From Ornithinimicrobium ciconiae (GTDB taxonomy: Bacteria; Actinomycetota; Actinomycetes; Actinomycetales; Dermatophilaceae): a stretch of 64,000 bases of DNA. Positions 16,228 to 27,100 of this stretch are shown one piece after another (the stretch's first letter is position 1; every line of letters begins with the position of its first letter). The notes under the pieces were generated by a model. It saw only the letters and a list, made by a program, of their open reading frames with translations. It did not search any database and was not told the DNA's origin. The stretch lies in NCBI RefSeq assembly GCF_007197575.1, contig NZ_CP041616.1:2976001-3040000 (forward strand), written 5' to 3'. Position numbers and translations under genes: made by a program.

Positions 16228-16445
16228 GGCCCGCTGACACCCGACACGGCCGAGACGAACAGGTCGGACAGTAGTGGTTCGGCCACCAGCCACAGCGCGG
16301 CGACGAGTCCAGCCGTCATGATCGTGATCAGGACCCAGCCCGGGACATCACCTCTTTCGGGCTGCGCCTTCCAGTCACTGAGCCGTGCCCGGTATGCGCT
16401 TGCTGCTCGCATCACGCGGCTGCGCCGGTGCAGTAGTGCCTGCAT
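16224..16445 (-). CDS. DUF4244 protein, probable Flp-type pilin
   Basis: 73 residues: a basic leader of about 30 residues, then ERGDVPGWVLITIMTAGLVA and one hydrophobic helix. The size, the position between tadC and tadE, and the leader-helix layout match the small major pilin of tad systems, although the classic Flp cleavage motif is not obvious. AAGGAG lies just before the ATG and there is a 47-nt gap after tadC, so this gene has a strong ribosome site of its own, as expected for an abundant subunit. Confidence 0.82.
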   Translation of the reverse strand: MQALLHRRSRVMRAASAYRARLSDWKAQPERGDVPGWVLITIMTAGLVAALWLVAEPLLSDLFVSAVSGVSGP

Positions 16446-16492
16446 GTGTTCTTCTCCTTGTTGGGTCGGTCGCGAAAGAGTCGGTGTCGAGG

Positions 16493-17422
16493 TCAGACGG
16501 TCAGGCGCAGTAAGGACGCGCCGGGGTAGACGGCGAACAGGACCGTGACGGGCAGGACGAGGAAGACAACCGGGATCATCATGAGAATCTCTCGACGCCC
16601 GCCCTCCTCGATGAGTTGCTGTCGTGCTGATTCCCGGGCGTCCTGAGCCTGGGCACGCAGCACTTCACCGAGCGGGGTGCCTCGCTCGATGGCGACCACG
16701 AGGCCGTCGACGAAACGCACGATGGGGCCCAGGCCCGTCCGTGCCCCAAGACCCTGGAGAGCCTCGGCCATGGTGGCGCCCGTCCTCGCCTGAGCCAGGC
16801 ACAGTTCCAGCTCGGAGGCGAGCTCACCTCGGGACAGGCGAGCCACCCGGTCCAAGGCCTGAGTGGTGCCCTCCCCTGCCGTCACGGAGAGCGCCAGCAG
16901 TTCGGCAATCGCAGGAAACTCGCCCATGATCCGTTGCTCGCGTCGACTTGCGGCACGGGTCAGCAGCTGGTCGCGCAGCAGGACTCCGCCCAGTGCGGCA
17001 GAGACGGCGACGACGATCAGTGCGGTCGGGCTCACTCCCCGGGTCCAGATCAGGACGGACCCGAGGATGGACACCACGACCACCGATGCCGTGCCCCAGA
17101 GCACCTGTTGGATCCGAAATCCTTCGACATCAGGAGGCAACCCGGCGCGCTGAAGCCTCAGACTGACCGAGTCAGCTCCACCGAACACCCGGTCCACGAG
17201 ACGGGCTGCCCTCCTCCCCAGCCTGGTCACGGAGTCTGTGAGACTCCACGGCTCCGTGGCACGCCGCCACGAGGAGTTCTCGCCCGGCAGCTTGTCCAGA
17301 TATGGCTCGATCCGGGCAGCCAGGTCGGAGCGTCCAGGGCGGGGCAGCCCCGCGAGGATCAGCCACAGCCCAGTGGCCAGGGCACCAGCTAGGAGCCCAC
17401 CGAGAACCAGTGGCCCGGTCAT
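16493..17422 (-). CDS. tadC: Type II secretion system F family protein (TadC-like)
   Basis: 309 residues, an inner-membrane platform protein of the Flp/Tad pilus. Hydrophobic segments are at the N-terminus, around 110-155 and at the C-terminus, with a cytoplasmic T2SSF helical domain between (EFPAIAELLALSVTAGEG, then FVDGLVVAIERGTPLGEVL). It overlaps the tadB stop by 4 nt (ATGA). It should pair with TadB to connect the TadA motor to the pilin pool. Confidence 0.88.
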   Translation of the reverse strand: MTGPLVLGGLLAGALATGLWLILAGLPRPGRSDLAARIEPYLDKLPGENSSWRRATEPWSLTDSVTRLGRRAARLVDRVFGGADSVSLRLQRAGLPPDVEGFRIQQVLWGTASVVVVSILGSVLIWTRGVSPTALIVVAVSAALGGVLLRDQLLTRAASRREQRIMGEFPAIAELLALSVTAGEGTTQALDRVARLSRGELASELELCLAQARTGATMAEALQGLGARTGLGPIVRFVDGLVVAIERGTPLGEVLRAQAQDARESARQQLIEEGGRREILMMIPVVFLVLPVTVLFAVYPGASLLRLTV

Positions 17423-18285
17423 CGCAGAACCCGTTGCTCTTCGGGTAGCCGACCGATCCGGACCATCACCTGGTAGGCCACGACAGAGAGCACGGCGCCG
17501 ACGACCAGGATGACGACTCCGGTCGGTTCGCGGTAGGCCTGCAGGGCTGTCCCCCGCGTGGACATCAGGAGGAGCACGACCCAGGGCGCGACCATCGCCA
17601 GCCGTGCCGCGTTCACGGTCCAGGACTGTCGTGCCTCCAGCTCGGCCCGCGACCTCGCGTCCTCACGCAGGAACGTCGACAGCGTCCTCAGCACCCGCCC
17701 AAGATCGCTGCCGCCGACCTCGCGGGCCAGCCGCACGGCCTCGACGAGGCGGTCCGCCACCGGATCTGCCATGCGCTCCTTCAGACGGTCCAGGGAGTCG
17801 GTGAACAGTCCGCTGGCCCGATAGTCGTGTCCAAACGCCTCGAACGCCGGCCTGAGCTCCGAAGGTCCGCGCTGACCCAGCTGGATGAGGGCCTCCGGCA
17901 ACGACAGCCCCGCTCGGACCCCGGAGGCTATGTGGTCGACAGCATCCGGCCACACCTCCCGGAGCCGGGAGCGTTGCCGACGCGCCCGGGCCCGCACGAC
18001 CACGAGGGGCAGCGCACCAGCCATCACCGCGAACGCCAGGCTGACAGCTGGCACACGGGTCAGCGCGAGGGCGAGCACCAGGACGATCGTTCCCCCGATC
18101 AGGCAGACCGCCAGCAGACCGGGCCAGCGCACCGCACGGATGCCCGCGAGCACGAGATCGTCATCGAGCCCGTCCAGCAGCGCGATCCGACGACGCTGGG
18201 GGGCGTGCTCAGGACGTGGCCAGAAGGACCACCAGATGCACGCCAGGCCTAATCCGAGAGTCAGACCCACCATGGCGCCACTCAT
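17419..18285 (-). CDS. tadB: Type II secretion system F family protein (TadB-like)
   Basis: 288 residues. Membrane helices at the N-terminus, about 65-95 and the C-terminus frame a cytoplasmic T2SSF domain with VDHIASGVRAGLSLPEALIQL and SDLGRVLRTLSTFLREDARS. It is a partner of TadC in the inner-membrane platform. Its start overlaps the tadA stop by 4 nt, and its stop overlaps the tadC start by 4 nt. Confidence 0.88.
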   Translation of the reverse strand: MSGAMVGLTLGLGLACIWWSFWPRPEHAPQRRRIALLDGLDDDLVLAGIRAVRWPGLLAVCLIGGTIVLVLALALTRVPAVSLAFAVMAGALPLVVVRARARRQRSRLREVWPDAVDHIASGVRAGLSLPEALIQLGQRGPSELRPAFEAFGHDYRASGLFTDSLDRLKERMADPVADRLVEAVRLAREVGGSDLGRVLRTLSTFLREDARSRAELEARQSWTVNAARLAMVAPWVVLLLMSTRGTALQAYREPTGVVILVVGAVLSVVAYQVMVRIGRLPEEQRVLR

Positions 18286-19520
18286 CGACGTGCACCGCCA
18301 GACAGCAGCGTCGACAGGTTGTGACCGGCACGGGCGAAACGCTCCTGGTGCGGAGGGAAACCTTCCGCACGAACGAGCTCGTCCTGACGGGTCACAAAGA
18401 TGTCAGCGACCTCGACCACGTCGGCCTCCACTCGCCCGGGCAGTGCGACAATTTCCTGGACCCGGCGTCGACCGTCGGTGTGCAGGGCGAGGTGGACGAC
18501 AAGGTCGATCGAGCTGGCGACCGTCGGGACGACAAATCCGCTGGCGACATTGGTCCCGGCCAGGAGCGGGAGCGTGCACATCTTGGTCACGGCCTCACGC
18601 GCACTGTTGGCGTGCACGGTGCACATGCCGGGTAGCCCACTGTTGAGGGCAATCAGCAGATCGAGACTCTCCTCCTGACGCACCTCGCCCACCAGGATCC
18701 GCGAGGGCCGCATCCGCAGCGCTTCCTTCACCAGGCGACGCAACGGCACCTCCCCCGTGCCCTCCAGACTGGCCTGCCGACACTGCAGTGCTGCCACGTC
18801 ACGCAGCGGGATCTTGAGCTCGAAAACCTCCTCGCAGGAGACCACCCGCTCGGTGGGCGGGATGGCGGCCGCAAGGCAATTCAGCATGGTGGTTTTGCCA
18901 GCCTGCGTGCCACCGGCCACCAGGATGTTCAGGCCGCTCTCGACCGCGGCGGCCAGGAACGCCGCCGCCTCCCGGGTCAGTGTGCCCAGCCGCACCAGGT
19001 CGCCCAGCTCATCGGCCGCCACCACGAACTTACGGATGTTGACCGCCCAGTGCCGCCTCGTGATGTCCGGGATGACCACGTGCAGACGCGAACCGTCCGG
19101 GAGCGCGGCATCGACAAAAGGGCTGCTCAAGTCCACGCGGCGGCCCGAGGAGCGCAGCATCCGCTCGACCAGGTCACGCACCTGCTGCTCAGTGAGCAGA
19201 GTGGGGGTCAGCTCGGACCGACCGTGCCTGGCCACGAAGACCTTCCCCGGCTCGTTGATCCAGATCTCCTCGACGTGCGGGTCATCGAGGTACTGCTGCA
19301 ACGGTCCTAGTCCAGCGACCGACTCCAGGAGCAGACGCCCCGCCTCGTCGGGGTCTGTGAGTGGCCGGATACCCCCTTGGAGCGCTCGCTCGTCGAACCC
19401 GGCGACGACCTCGCGCACGACCTGACGGAGGGCCACGTCATCGATCGATGGATCGAGGCGCCGAGCCCTGATCAGCTCCCGTACCTCGCCCTCCAGGGAC
19501 TGAAAAGTCGTTGCGTGCAC
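18282..19520 (-). CDS. tadA: Tad pilus assembly ATPase (CpaF/TadA family)
   Basis: A secretion ATPase that powers Flp pilus assembly, 412 residues from GTG 19520. An N-terminal helical domain is followed by IWINEPGKVFV. Then come Walker A GGTQAGKTTML, the Asp-box region VVSCEEVFELKIP, Walker B ILVGEVRQEES and the His-box MCTVHANSAREA. All catalytic motifs are intact. A GTG at 19556 is also possible; I prefer 19520 because a G-rich ribosome site precedes it. It is the first gene of the operon. The Ssd/CpaE-like gene usually found just upstream in actinobacteria is absent, and an EssC-like gene diverges there instead. Confidence 0.92.
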   Translation of the reverse strand: MHATTFQSLEGEVRELIRARRLDPSIDDVALRQVVREVVAGFDERALQGGIRPLTDPDEAGRLLLESVAGLGPLQQYLDDPHVEEIWINEPGKVFVARHGRSELTPTLLTEQQVRDLVERMLRSSGRRVDLSSPFVDAALPDGSRLHVVIPDITRRHWAVNIRKFVVAADELGDLVRLGTLTREAAAFLAAAVESGLNILVAGGTQAGKTTMLNCLAAAIPPTERVVSCEEVFELKIPLRDVAALQCRQASLEGTGEVPLRRLVKEALRMRPSRILVGEVRQEESLDLLIALNSGLPGMCTVHANSAREAVTKMCTLPLLAGTNVASGFVVPTVASSIDLVVHLALHTDGRRRVQEIVALPGRVEADVVEVADIFVTRQDELVRAEGFPPHQERFARAGHNLSTLLSGGARR

Positions 19521-19770
19521 GGTCAGAACCCCCCGCCGCCTCTCCCCGGCCCTCACCGCCGGTCCGCCACCACGTCACGGAGAGAGGTCCTCCCCGTGGG
19601 GCTCCAGATAACCGTGTGCCCACGACGAGGTAAACAGAATTGACACAGTCTTTACGGGACACAGGCCAAATTGTGGATAACTAGAGGTCCGGTCCCCTCC
19701 CTCTGGCTGCCGTCGGGTCCCTGTGGATAAGTCTCCTACGTGCCCCCGCTCAGGCTGCACCATCGGAGAC

Positions 19771-22700
19771 GTGCAGCTGCGCATCTCTCTCGTCGACGGG
19801 CCGCGGATCCAGACGGTGAGCATCCGAGCGTCCCCGGGAACACTCTGGTCCGAGGTCGCCGCCGCGTTGCCCTGTCGCCTGCCCGGAGGGGACCTGGTGG
19901 TGGAGTATGCCGGTGCCTCGGTGCCGCTCACTCCTCACCTGCTCGTAGGGTCACCTCCACTGATCCACGGCGCAACCATCCGGCCGGCAACACCCGGGGG
20001 CCAGCTCGAGCGCCGCGCTCCGGTGCGCATCCGAGTCACCGCTGGCCCGGACGTCTCGGGGTCCTATCCGGTCAGGCCCGGCGGTCGACTCACGGTCGGC
20101 CGTGGCCCCTTCTGCGACATCGTCGTGGACGACCCTGGTCTCTCCCGCCACCACCTCACCGTCTCGACCACTCGGCACGGCGTCCTCGTGGAGGACGCAT
20201 CGTCGACCAACGGCACCAGCCTCGGCGGGGTGCTGCTGCAGAGCCCCACCGTGTGGACACCGGGGGTGCCGCTGCGCGCCGGCGCAACCTGTCTCGAGCT
20301 GAGCCCTGAACTGGCCACGATGCGCAGGGGGCGCCCCGACGGCGCCGGCCGGGTCGTGGTGGCGCCCCGTACGCGCGACCCCGAGCCCCTGGTCGCCGTC
20401 AGTTTGACCACCCCTGAGCTGACCCTGCCCACGGCGCCGACCGCCCCGGCAGCACTGGGGTGGCTGCTGCCGGTCGCGGTCTCCGTGCTCCTGGCCGTTG
20501 TCCTGTCCATGCCGGCGCTCATGCTCTTTGGGCTGATGGCCCCGGCGATGTCGCTGGGTGGCTACGTCGGAGACCGTCGACGCTATCGCCGCGAGTGCAC
20601 TGCGGCACGGGCAGCTCACCAGCGCTCGCTCGCCGATCTGAGTGCGGTGACAGATCAGGCGCTGAGAGCGGAGGCGCGGGTGCGACGGGAACGCGTGCCT
20701 GATCTGGCGCAGCTGCTGGAGCAGGCGCACAGCACCGGGGACCTGCTGTGGAGCCGGCGGGCCACCCGGCTGGTATGCCGACTCGGCCTCGGCCGCAACA
20801 CCACCGCAGTCACGGTGGACGGCTCGGCGCAGCAGGCAGACCACCTGCCATTGGAGGTCGACCTCGACGGAGGTCTCGTGCTGGTCGGCCCGGCGGGGGT
20901 GACCCGTGCGCTCGCGCGGAGCGTGCTGGTGCAGCTCGCTGTGCTCCACGCCCCGAGTGAGCTCAGCATCGAGCTCATGCACCCCGAGCCTTCACGGCGC
21001 TCTCCTGGGCATGACGCCGAAGAGACATCCGCATCCACCAGTGGACCCGAGACCTCGTGGGACTGGCTGGCCTGGTTGCCGCACGCTGACGCTCCGGGCC
21101 CCGGCACACCACGGGCCAGCGTGTCCGTGCTCGACCTCACCTCACCTCATCCGGGGGTGAGCTCCCAGCCTCAACGGCCCAACCGACTCGTGGCGGTTGC
21201 CGGCGGTCCGACGTCCGAGAAGCCCCCGGGCTCCGCTGCAGACCAGCCATCAGACGTGCCGTGCTCCATCCCGATCATCCTGTGCCGCACCGTGGCCGAG
21301 GCTCCGGACGCCGCGACGGTGGTGACCGTCACCCAGGATCGTCTGGAGATCAGCAGCGGACGGCACCAGCTCAGCGCACGCCCCGACCTGCTCTCGCTGC
21401 CACGCGCCGTTCGGGCTGCTCGCGCCCTGGCGGGGCTCACCACAGGAGGGGCGGAAGGGGAGAGCAGTGGCCTGCCTGACCAGGTCGACCTCGGCTCCAT
21501 CGTCCCGGTCCCGATCGACTCCGCCACCCTCGAACGCACGTGGCGCGCCAACCCCCGCACCACCAGCTTCCTGCTGGGCATGGGGCCGACTGGCGAGATC
21601 TGGCTGGATCTGGCACGGGACGGGCCACATGCTCTGGTGGCCGGCACCACCGGGTCCGGCAAGTCCGAGTTGTTGCGCACGCTGGTCACCTCGCTTGCGC
21701 TAGGCAACCGGCCAGACGAGCTGGTCATGGTCCTGGTGGACTACAAGGGTGGATCCGCCTTTGCCGAGGCGTCCGCCCTGCCGCACGTGGTGGGTCTCAT
21801 CACCGATCTGGACCCACACCTGGCCGACCGGGCACTCACCTCGTTGACCGCCGAGCTCAAACGGCGCGAGCGCATCCTGGCCGAGGCAGGGGCACCCGAC
21901 CTCCCGGCATACCAGGCTCTGGGCAGTGAGCAGCGCCTCGCCCGACTGGTCCTGGTGATCGATGAGTTCCGCGCCCTGGCCGAGGAGCTGCCCGACTTCT
22001 TGGACGGCCTGGTGCGCATCGCCGCACTGGGACGCTCCCTGGGGGTCCACCTGGTGCTGGCCACGCAACGACCCGGTGGGGTGGTCTCTGCCGACGTCCG
22101 GGCCAATGTCAACCTGCGGATCGCGCTGCGCGTCCGGGACGGCTCAGACTCCTATGACGTCATCGACTCCCCGGCTGCAGCCGACCTCCCTGAGGGGATC
22201 CCGGGCCGGGCCCTGATCCGCACTGGCGCCTCCCCGGCCCGGCTCGTGCAGGTCGCCAGCGCCTCGTCGGCGCACCGCGCCGGCGGTGTGGGAGCCGGAC
22301 TCCGGCTCAGCGTGATGTGCGTGTCCGACGTGTGGGCTCCGGACCTGCACGAGAATGCCGGGCAGTCAGGGTCGGTGTCGCAGTCGGTGTCGCAGGTGGT
22401 GTCGCAGGTGGTGTCGCAGGTGGGGTCGCAGGTGACCGACCAGGAGACCACCCTGTCGTGCGCCGCAGGAGCAACGGTCCGTGCCACGCAGCTCATCGGT
22501 GCCGTGCCCCCGCCCTCCCCGTGGCTGCCGGGCCTGCCCGCCCTGGTCACCCTCGGGGAGCTCAGCTCAGGCCACGACGACGGCACCCAGATCGAGGTCC
22601 CGCTGATGCTGACCGACCTCCCGGCCCAGCAACGCCAACCGGTTCACTGCTGGCGGCCTCTGACCGACGGGCACCTCGGGGTCGCCGGGGCCACCCGCTC

Positions 22701-24033
22701 CGGGCGCAGCACGGTGGCACGCACCGTGCTCGCTGCGCTCCTGGCACGAGACTCGGCGGACACCCATGTCTATGCCTTCGACCTCGCTGGCGCGCTCGGG
22801 CCCCTGGACCAGTCAGTCCAGGTCGGGGCGGTGCTGGGCGCCCGTGACGTGGTCCGCGGCCGCCGGGTGATCGACCATCTGGGCACCCTGGTGGCCCATC
22901 GACAGCAAGCACTTGCGGCGCACGGCCTGACCTCCCTGCAGGAGCAGCACAGCACCGGTGACGACCCGTGGCCGCTCGTGCTCCTGGTCATCGACGGGTG
23001 GCCACGGTTCGCCGAGCTCTATGGCGAGACGGACCGTGGTCGCCCCCTCGAACAGATCCTGCAAGTGCTGCGCGAGGGTCAGGCCGTCGGAGTGGTCGCC
23101 GTTGTCACCGGTGACCGCTCGCTGCTGGTCGGGCGGATCGCGCCGCTCCTGCCCGAGATGTGGGCGTTGCGGCTCAGCGACAACTCGGACCTGCTCATGG
23201 CCGGTCTCACCCGGTCACAGGTGCCCGCGACGATGCCCCCAGGTCGGGCGGTCCGACTCCGCGACGGTGTGGTGGGTCAGGTCGCCGTCGTCGGGGCCGA
23301 CGCCGACGGCGCAGCGCAGGTGGCAGCCCTCACCAGCCGGCTTGGAAACGGGCCATCCACCGGCCCACCTCGACCGACCGCCTTCCGCCCACTGCCACGC
23401 ACCGTGCCCCTGGACGAGATCACCGGAGCATCGGCAGGTGTCCTGCTGCTGGGAGTCGGTGGTGACGCGGCCGAGCCCGTCGGGCTGCCACTGCCACCGT
23501 CCGGCAGCATGCTGGGTGTCGTGGGCCCTCCCGGCAGCGGACGGACCACGACCCTGCGGACCTTGGAGGCCGCGGCCGGGACCCTCGGGTGGTCTGTGGT
23601 GCAGGTGAGCCCCGACCACCTTCGGGACCCCTCGACGCTGCGCTCCGCCCTGCACCAGAGCAGCGACCCGACCCACACCAGCTCAGCACCCACCGGTGCG
23701 CACAGCGTGCTGGTGACGGTCGACGGGATCGACCGCTTCGCGCAGACCACCGTCGAGGACACGCTGCTCTCCTGGCTCGAGGAGCCTGCCCCGACCGAGG
23801 GGTGCAGCGGACGCCTGCTGGTCATGACCGGCGGTCCCGAGGACTTCGGAGGCTTTCGCGGCCTGGGAGCCCGCGTCCAGCGCGAGCGCACCGGCATCGT
23901 GCTCCAACCCTCCGCGCCCACCGACGGGGCGGCCCTGGGAGCCACCGTCCCCACGGGCGACGAGCCGTTGCCCGGCAGGGGCGTCCTGGTCGTGCGCGGA
24001 GTGTGCACGGCGCTGCAGGTGGCACACGTGTGA
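19771..24033 (+). CDS. FHA-domain FtsK/SpoIIIE (EssC/EccC-like) membrane ATPase
   Basis: 1420 residues. The N-terminal about 75 residues are a small beta-rich domain. An FHA domain covers about 85-160 (TVGRGPFCDIVVDDPGLSRH, then DASSTNGT). Two membrane helices lie at about 229-268, followed by three ATPase modules. Module 1 is complete: Walker A AGTTGSGKSELLRTL (about 624) and Walker B VLVIDEFRALAEE. Modules 2 and 3 are degenerate, with Lys replaced by Arg (GATRSGRST near 975; GPPGSGRTT near 1253), as in type VII secretion motors. No WXG100, EccB/D/E or mycosin gene is nearby. It diverges from the tad operon. GTG 19771 is the favoured start; the frame is open from 19723. Confidence 0.85.
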   Translation: MQLRISLVDGPRIQTVSIRASPGTLWSEVAAALPCRLPGGDLVVEYAGASVPLTPHLLVGSPPLIHGATIRPATPGGQLERRAPVRIRVTAGPDVSGSYPVRPGGRLTVGRGPFCDIVVDDPGLSRHHLTVSTTRHGVLVEDASSTNGTSLGGVLLQSPTVWTPGVPLRAGATCLELSPELATMRRGRPDGAGRVVVAPRTRDPEPLVAVSLTTPELTLPTAPTAPAALGWLLPVAVSVLLAVVLSMPALMLFGLMAPAMSLGGYVGDRRRYRRECTAARAAHQRSLADLSAVTDQALRAEARVRRERVPDLAQLLEQAHSTGDLLWSRRATRLVCRLGLGRNTTAVTVDGSAQQADHLPLEVDLDGGLVLVGPAGVTRALARSVLVQLAVLHAPSELSIELMHPEPSRRSPGHDAEETSASTSGPETSWDWLAWLPHADAPGPGTPRASVSVLDLTSPHPGVSSQPQRPNRLVAVAGGPTSEKPPGSAADQPSDVPCSIPIILCRTVAEAPDAATVVTVTQDRLEISSGRHQLSARPDLLSLPRAVRAARALAGLTTGGAEGESSGLPDQVDLGSIVPVPIDSATLERTWRANPRTTSFLLGMGPTGEIWLDLARDGPHALVAGTTGSGKSELLRTLVTSLALGNRPDELVMVLVDYKGGSAFAEASALPHVVGLITDLDPHLADRALTSLTAELKRRERILAEAGAPDLPAYQALGSEQRLARLVLVIDEFRALAEELPDFLDGLVRIAALGRSLGVHLVLATQRPGGVVSADVRANVNLRIALRVRDGSDSYDVIDSPAAADLPEGIPGRALIRTGASPARLVQVASASSAHRAGGVGAGLRLSVMCVSDVWAPDLHENAGQSGSVSQSVSQVVSQVVSQVGSQVTDQETTLSCAAGATVRATQLIGAVPPPSPWLPGLPALVTLGELSSGHDDGTQIEVPLMLTDLPAQQRQPVHCWRPLTDGHLGVAGATRSGRSTVARTVLAALLARDSADTHVYAFDLAGALGPLDQSVQVGAVLGARDVVRGRRVIDHLGTLVAHRQQALAAHGLTSLQEQHSTGDDPWPLVLLVIDGWPRFAELYGETDRGRPLEQILQVLREGQAVGVVAVVTGDRSLLVGRIAPLLPEMWALRLSDNSDLLMAGLTRSQVPATMPPGRAVRLRDGVVGQVAVVGADADGAAQVAALTSRLGNGPSTGPPRPTAFRPLPRTVPLDEITGASAGVLLLGVGGDAAEPVGLPLPPSGSMLGVVGPPGSGRTTTLRTLEAAAGTLGWSVVQVSPDHLRDPSTLRSALHQSSDPTHTSSAPTGAHSVLVTVDGIDRFAQTTVEDTLLSWLEEPAPTEGCSGRLLVMTGGPEDFGGFRGLGARVQRERTGIVLQPSAPTDGAALGATVPTGDEPLPGRGVLVVRGVCTALQVAHV
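22375..22434 (+). repeat. In-frame 12-bp minisatellite encoding VSQV repeats
   Basis: Five consecutive 12-bp units, GTGTCGCAGGTG or one-to-two-base variants, inside the FHA-FtsK gene. They encode VSQS-VSQV-VSQV-VSQV-GSQV at about residues 869-888, in a linker between ATPase modules 1 and 2. The unit is a multiple of three, so copy-number changes keep the frame. Confidence 0.9.
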
Positions 24034-24063
24034 GACCAGGGCATGGCTCCCCGATGCCACCAC

Positions 24064-24101
24064 CCGCCCCTGGCGCGCGACCCGTCACACGCCAGGGGCG
24101 G
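24064..24101. terminator. 12-bp perfect hairpin between convergent genes
   Basis: CCGCCCCTGGCG (24064-24075) and CGCCAGGGGCGG (24090-24101), with a 14-nt loop. It sits between the ATPase (plus) and subtilase (minus) stops and probably terminates both. Confidence 0.78.
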
Positions 24102-24108
24102 ACGCGCC

Positions 24109-27100
24109 CTACTCGAGAGTCCGGAGCCTGCCCACGACCTGCTCCGACACCATCTGCTTGCCGCCCATCACATACACGGACTCCGGGTCGAGGCGGTCCA
24201 GCTCGCCCCAGGTCACCGCGGGCACCGCGTTCTGCTTGACCAGCAGCAGCGGTGCGTCCCAACGGCCGGCGAGCGCCGCGGCGGTGACCGCGTCCGGCCA
24301 GGCCGTCCCGTTGGAGACGAAGGCGAAGCGGGAGGTGTCGTGATCGCCCGAGATCAGGGTCGCTGTCTCATAACGGTCACCACCGGCCAGGCGCTCGACC
24401 GTGCCATAGCCGCCCAGCGTGCTCACCACCTGCCCTGAGACGGCCGTCTCGCCGCCCAGCACCCGGATCGTGGTGGGTGACAATCTCTCCAGCTCGGCGA
24501 TCGTGGCGTTCGGCACGGAGCCGTGTCGCACCAGCAGCACCGGCGCATCGAGGGCACCCGCGCGTGCCGATCCGGCCAGTGCGTCCGGGAAGTCCGCTCC
24601 GGTGGCCACATAGACCACGTCGGCACTGGTGAAGCTGCCCGAGATCGCCGCGGCGGTCTCATAGCGGTTGGCGCCGGACCACCTCACCACGCTCGCGCCG
24701 GTGACGGCCTTCACGTCCTGCAGGACGGTGTTGGAGATCGCCATCGTCCCACCGAGCACGACGACCCGGTCCGGCTGCAGGCGACGCAGCTCGTCCGCGG
24801 TCACGTTCACCAACCTGTCCGACCTGGTCAGCAGGACCGGGGAGTCCTGGCTCCCGGCCGCAGCCGCTCCGGTCAGCGCGTCCGGGAAGTCCGTGCCAGT
24901 GGCGAGGAAGACCGTGTCCAGACCCGGCTCGTAGTGGGAGGACACCGCCACGGCCGTCGCGTAGCGGTCAGCACCGGACAGTCGCTGCACGTCGGGGTGG
25001 ATCGGCACCGGCGCCTCGCACTGCGCGTCGAGCAACTCAAAGTCCTGCACGGTGACCAGCCCTCGCGGGATCGCCATGACCACCGACTCCGGGTAATACC
25101 CAGCCTTGAAGGCCGAGATCTCCAGCTCCCCGACCCGGGTGTCGATCCACCGCGCGTAGGCGCCGTCAGCATCGGTCACCAGATACCACCGAGGCTCGCC
25201 CCCGTCCGTGGGGACCAGGGTCACCGCGGCTCCGGGGAGCGGAGACAGGTCGGCGTCACAGGACTCCGCACTGACCGTGCCCATCAGCTTGCCCCAGGCA
25301 CTCGGCGGGAGAACCTCCATCGTGACCGGGACCTGCGGGTCGGTGCCTGGCAGGCCGCCGAGCACCTGGATCCCAGCGGTGTAGGTGCCAGGCTGCGGCA
25401 CCGCACCGTCGGTGGTGACCTCGACCGTCCACGACTCACCCGGCTCGAGCACCGTGCTCGTCTCGGACAGGGACAGCCAGTCGACATCTGCACCGGCCGA
25501 GCCGCAGTCGTCGAAGCCGGGCAGGTACTCCACCGCATCGGTGGGGACAAACCCCGCGACATCGCCACCAACCCGCACGAAGCCGCACGCGGCACCGCCG
25601 CGGTAGGCCGGCGTGTTCGGGTTGGGCAGGTCCACCCACTCGTCGGCAGCAGGGTCATACCCCAGCGCCTCGTTCGAGATGTCACCGTTGACGATGCCGC
25701 CGGTGACCACCAGCATGCCGTTCGCGACGGCATACGAGCTGCCCCACCAGGTGAAGGGAGCCTCCGCGACCTCGGACCAGGCGTCTGCTGCCGGGTCGTA
25801 GGAGTAGGTCGCCGCGTAGTCGGAGGCGTCGCTGACCCCGCCGGTGCAGACCAGGGCCCCGCCCAGGCCACCGCAGGAGAGGAACGCTGCCTCGACCGGA
25901 TAGTCGGCCACCTCCAGCCACTGGTCGGAGCCCGCGTCGTAGGCCGTCACGGCCGAGCTCATCGGCACACAGTCGCCCGTCGAGCAGCCGCCCACGGAGT
26001 AGAGCAGGCCGTCCAGGACCGCCTGCCCCGCTCCGGACACCGCCGACGGGTTGTCAGCCACCTGGGACCACGCGTCCGACCCAGGGTCGTAGGCATAGGT
26101 GCGGGCGCTGGTGCTGCCGTCCTCGCTCCACCCGCCGCTGACCACGATCTGCCCGTTGACCACTCCAGCCGTGATCGCGGACAGCGGCTCCGGAAGTCCG
26201 GCGACAGCCGTCCACGACATGGTCGGTGCGTCATAGCGGAAGACGTCGGCGGTGCCGGCGAAGCCGTCGGTGCCGCCGATGGTGAACCACTCCCCGTCGA
26301 GGTTGACGACCCTGTTGTCCATCACCTCGAAGGGGTAGGACGTCAGGTCGGTCCACGGCTCCTCCGCCGGTCCGGCGGGCTGCCGCTGCGCCGGCTCGGC
26401 CGCAGCACGTTCCGCTGCTGCGCCGTAGGAGACGTCAGCCTCGACCGTGCGCAGCGGTGCCCCCGGTCCGAGATCACTGGTGTCCAGTCGGCTGCCGTCG
26501 GCACGCAGCATCTCGAACCCTCCGGCGGCCTCCCGCAGCTCGACCTCGGCCGTGCCGTCGCCGGCGTTGGTGACGGTGAGCTCGACGGTGTCCGCCTCGC
26601 CCAGCATCACCTGGGTGTCGATCTGCTCAGGGTCCACCTCCAGCATGCCCGCGCTGAGCTGGAAGTCGGCTCGGACGGCGCCGCCGTCCGGGACGGCGAC
26701 GTCCTGGGTCTCGGTGCTCATCCGGCGGGCCGTCGCCTCGAACGGGTGCGTGCCGGTCAGGGTGCTGAACAGCCAGTAGAACCCGTCGTCCAGGTGCTCG
26801 TCGGCCGGGGTGTCGACGGTAATGCCCCGGTCCTGGAGGGCCTCCACGCTGGTCACGGTGGCCCCGCGGACCGGGTCGCCGGTCAGCGTGGAGGAGACGT
26901 TGCCGACCACATAGCCACCCGGCTGGTCCGGCAGGCAGGCATAGTTGCCGACGAAGACGTCGTCGACCTGCCACATCCAGCCCCAGGCGGCCTCGTAGTG
27001 GAACCTGACGCGCACGTCGGACATGTCCGCGACGACCGGCACCTCCAGCACCTCCTGCACCCCCTCGGACTCACCAGCGGTGTAGATGGTCGTCCAGCTG

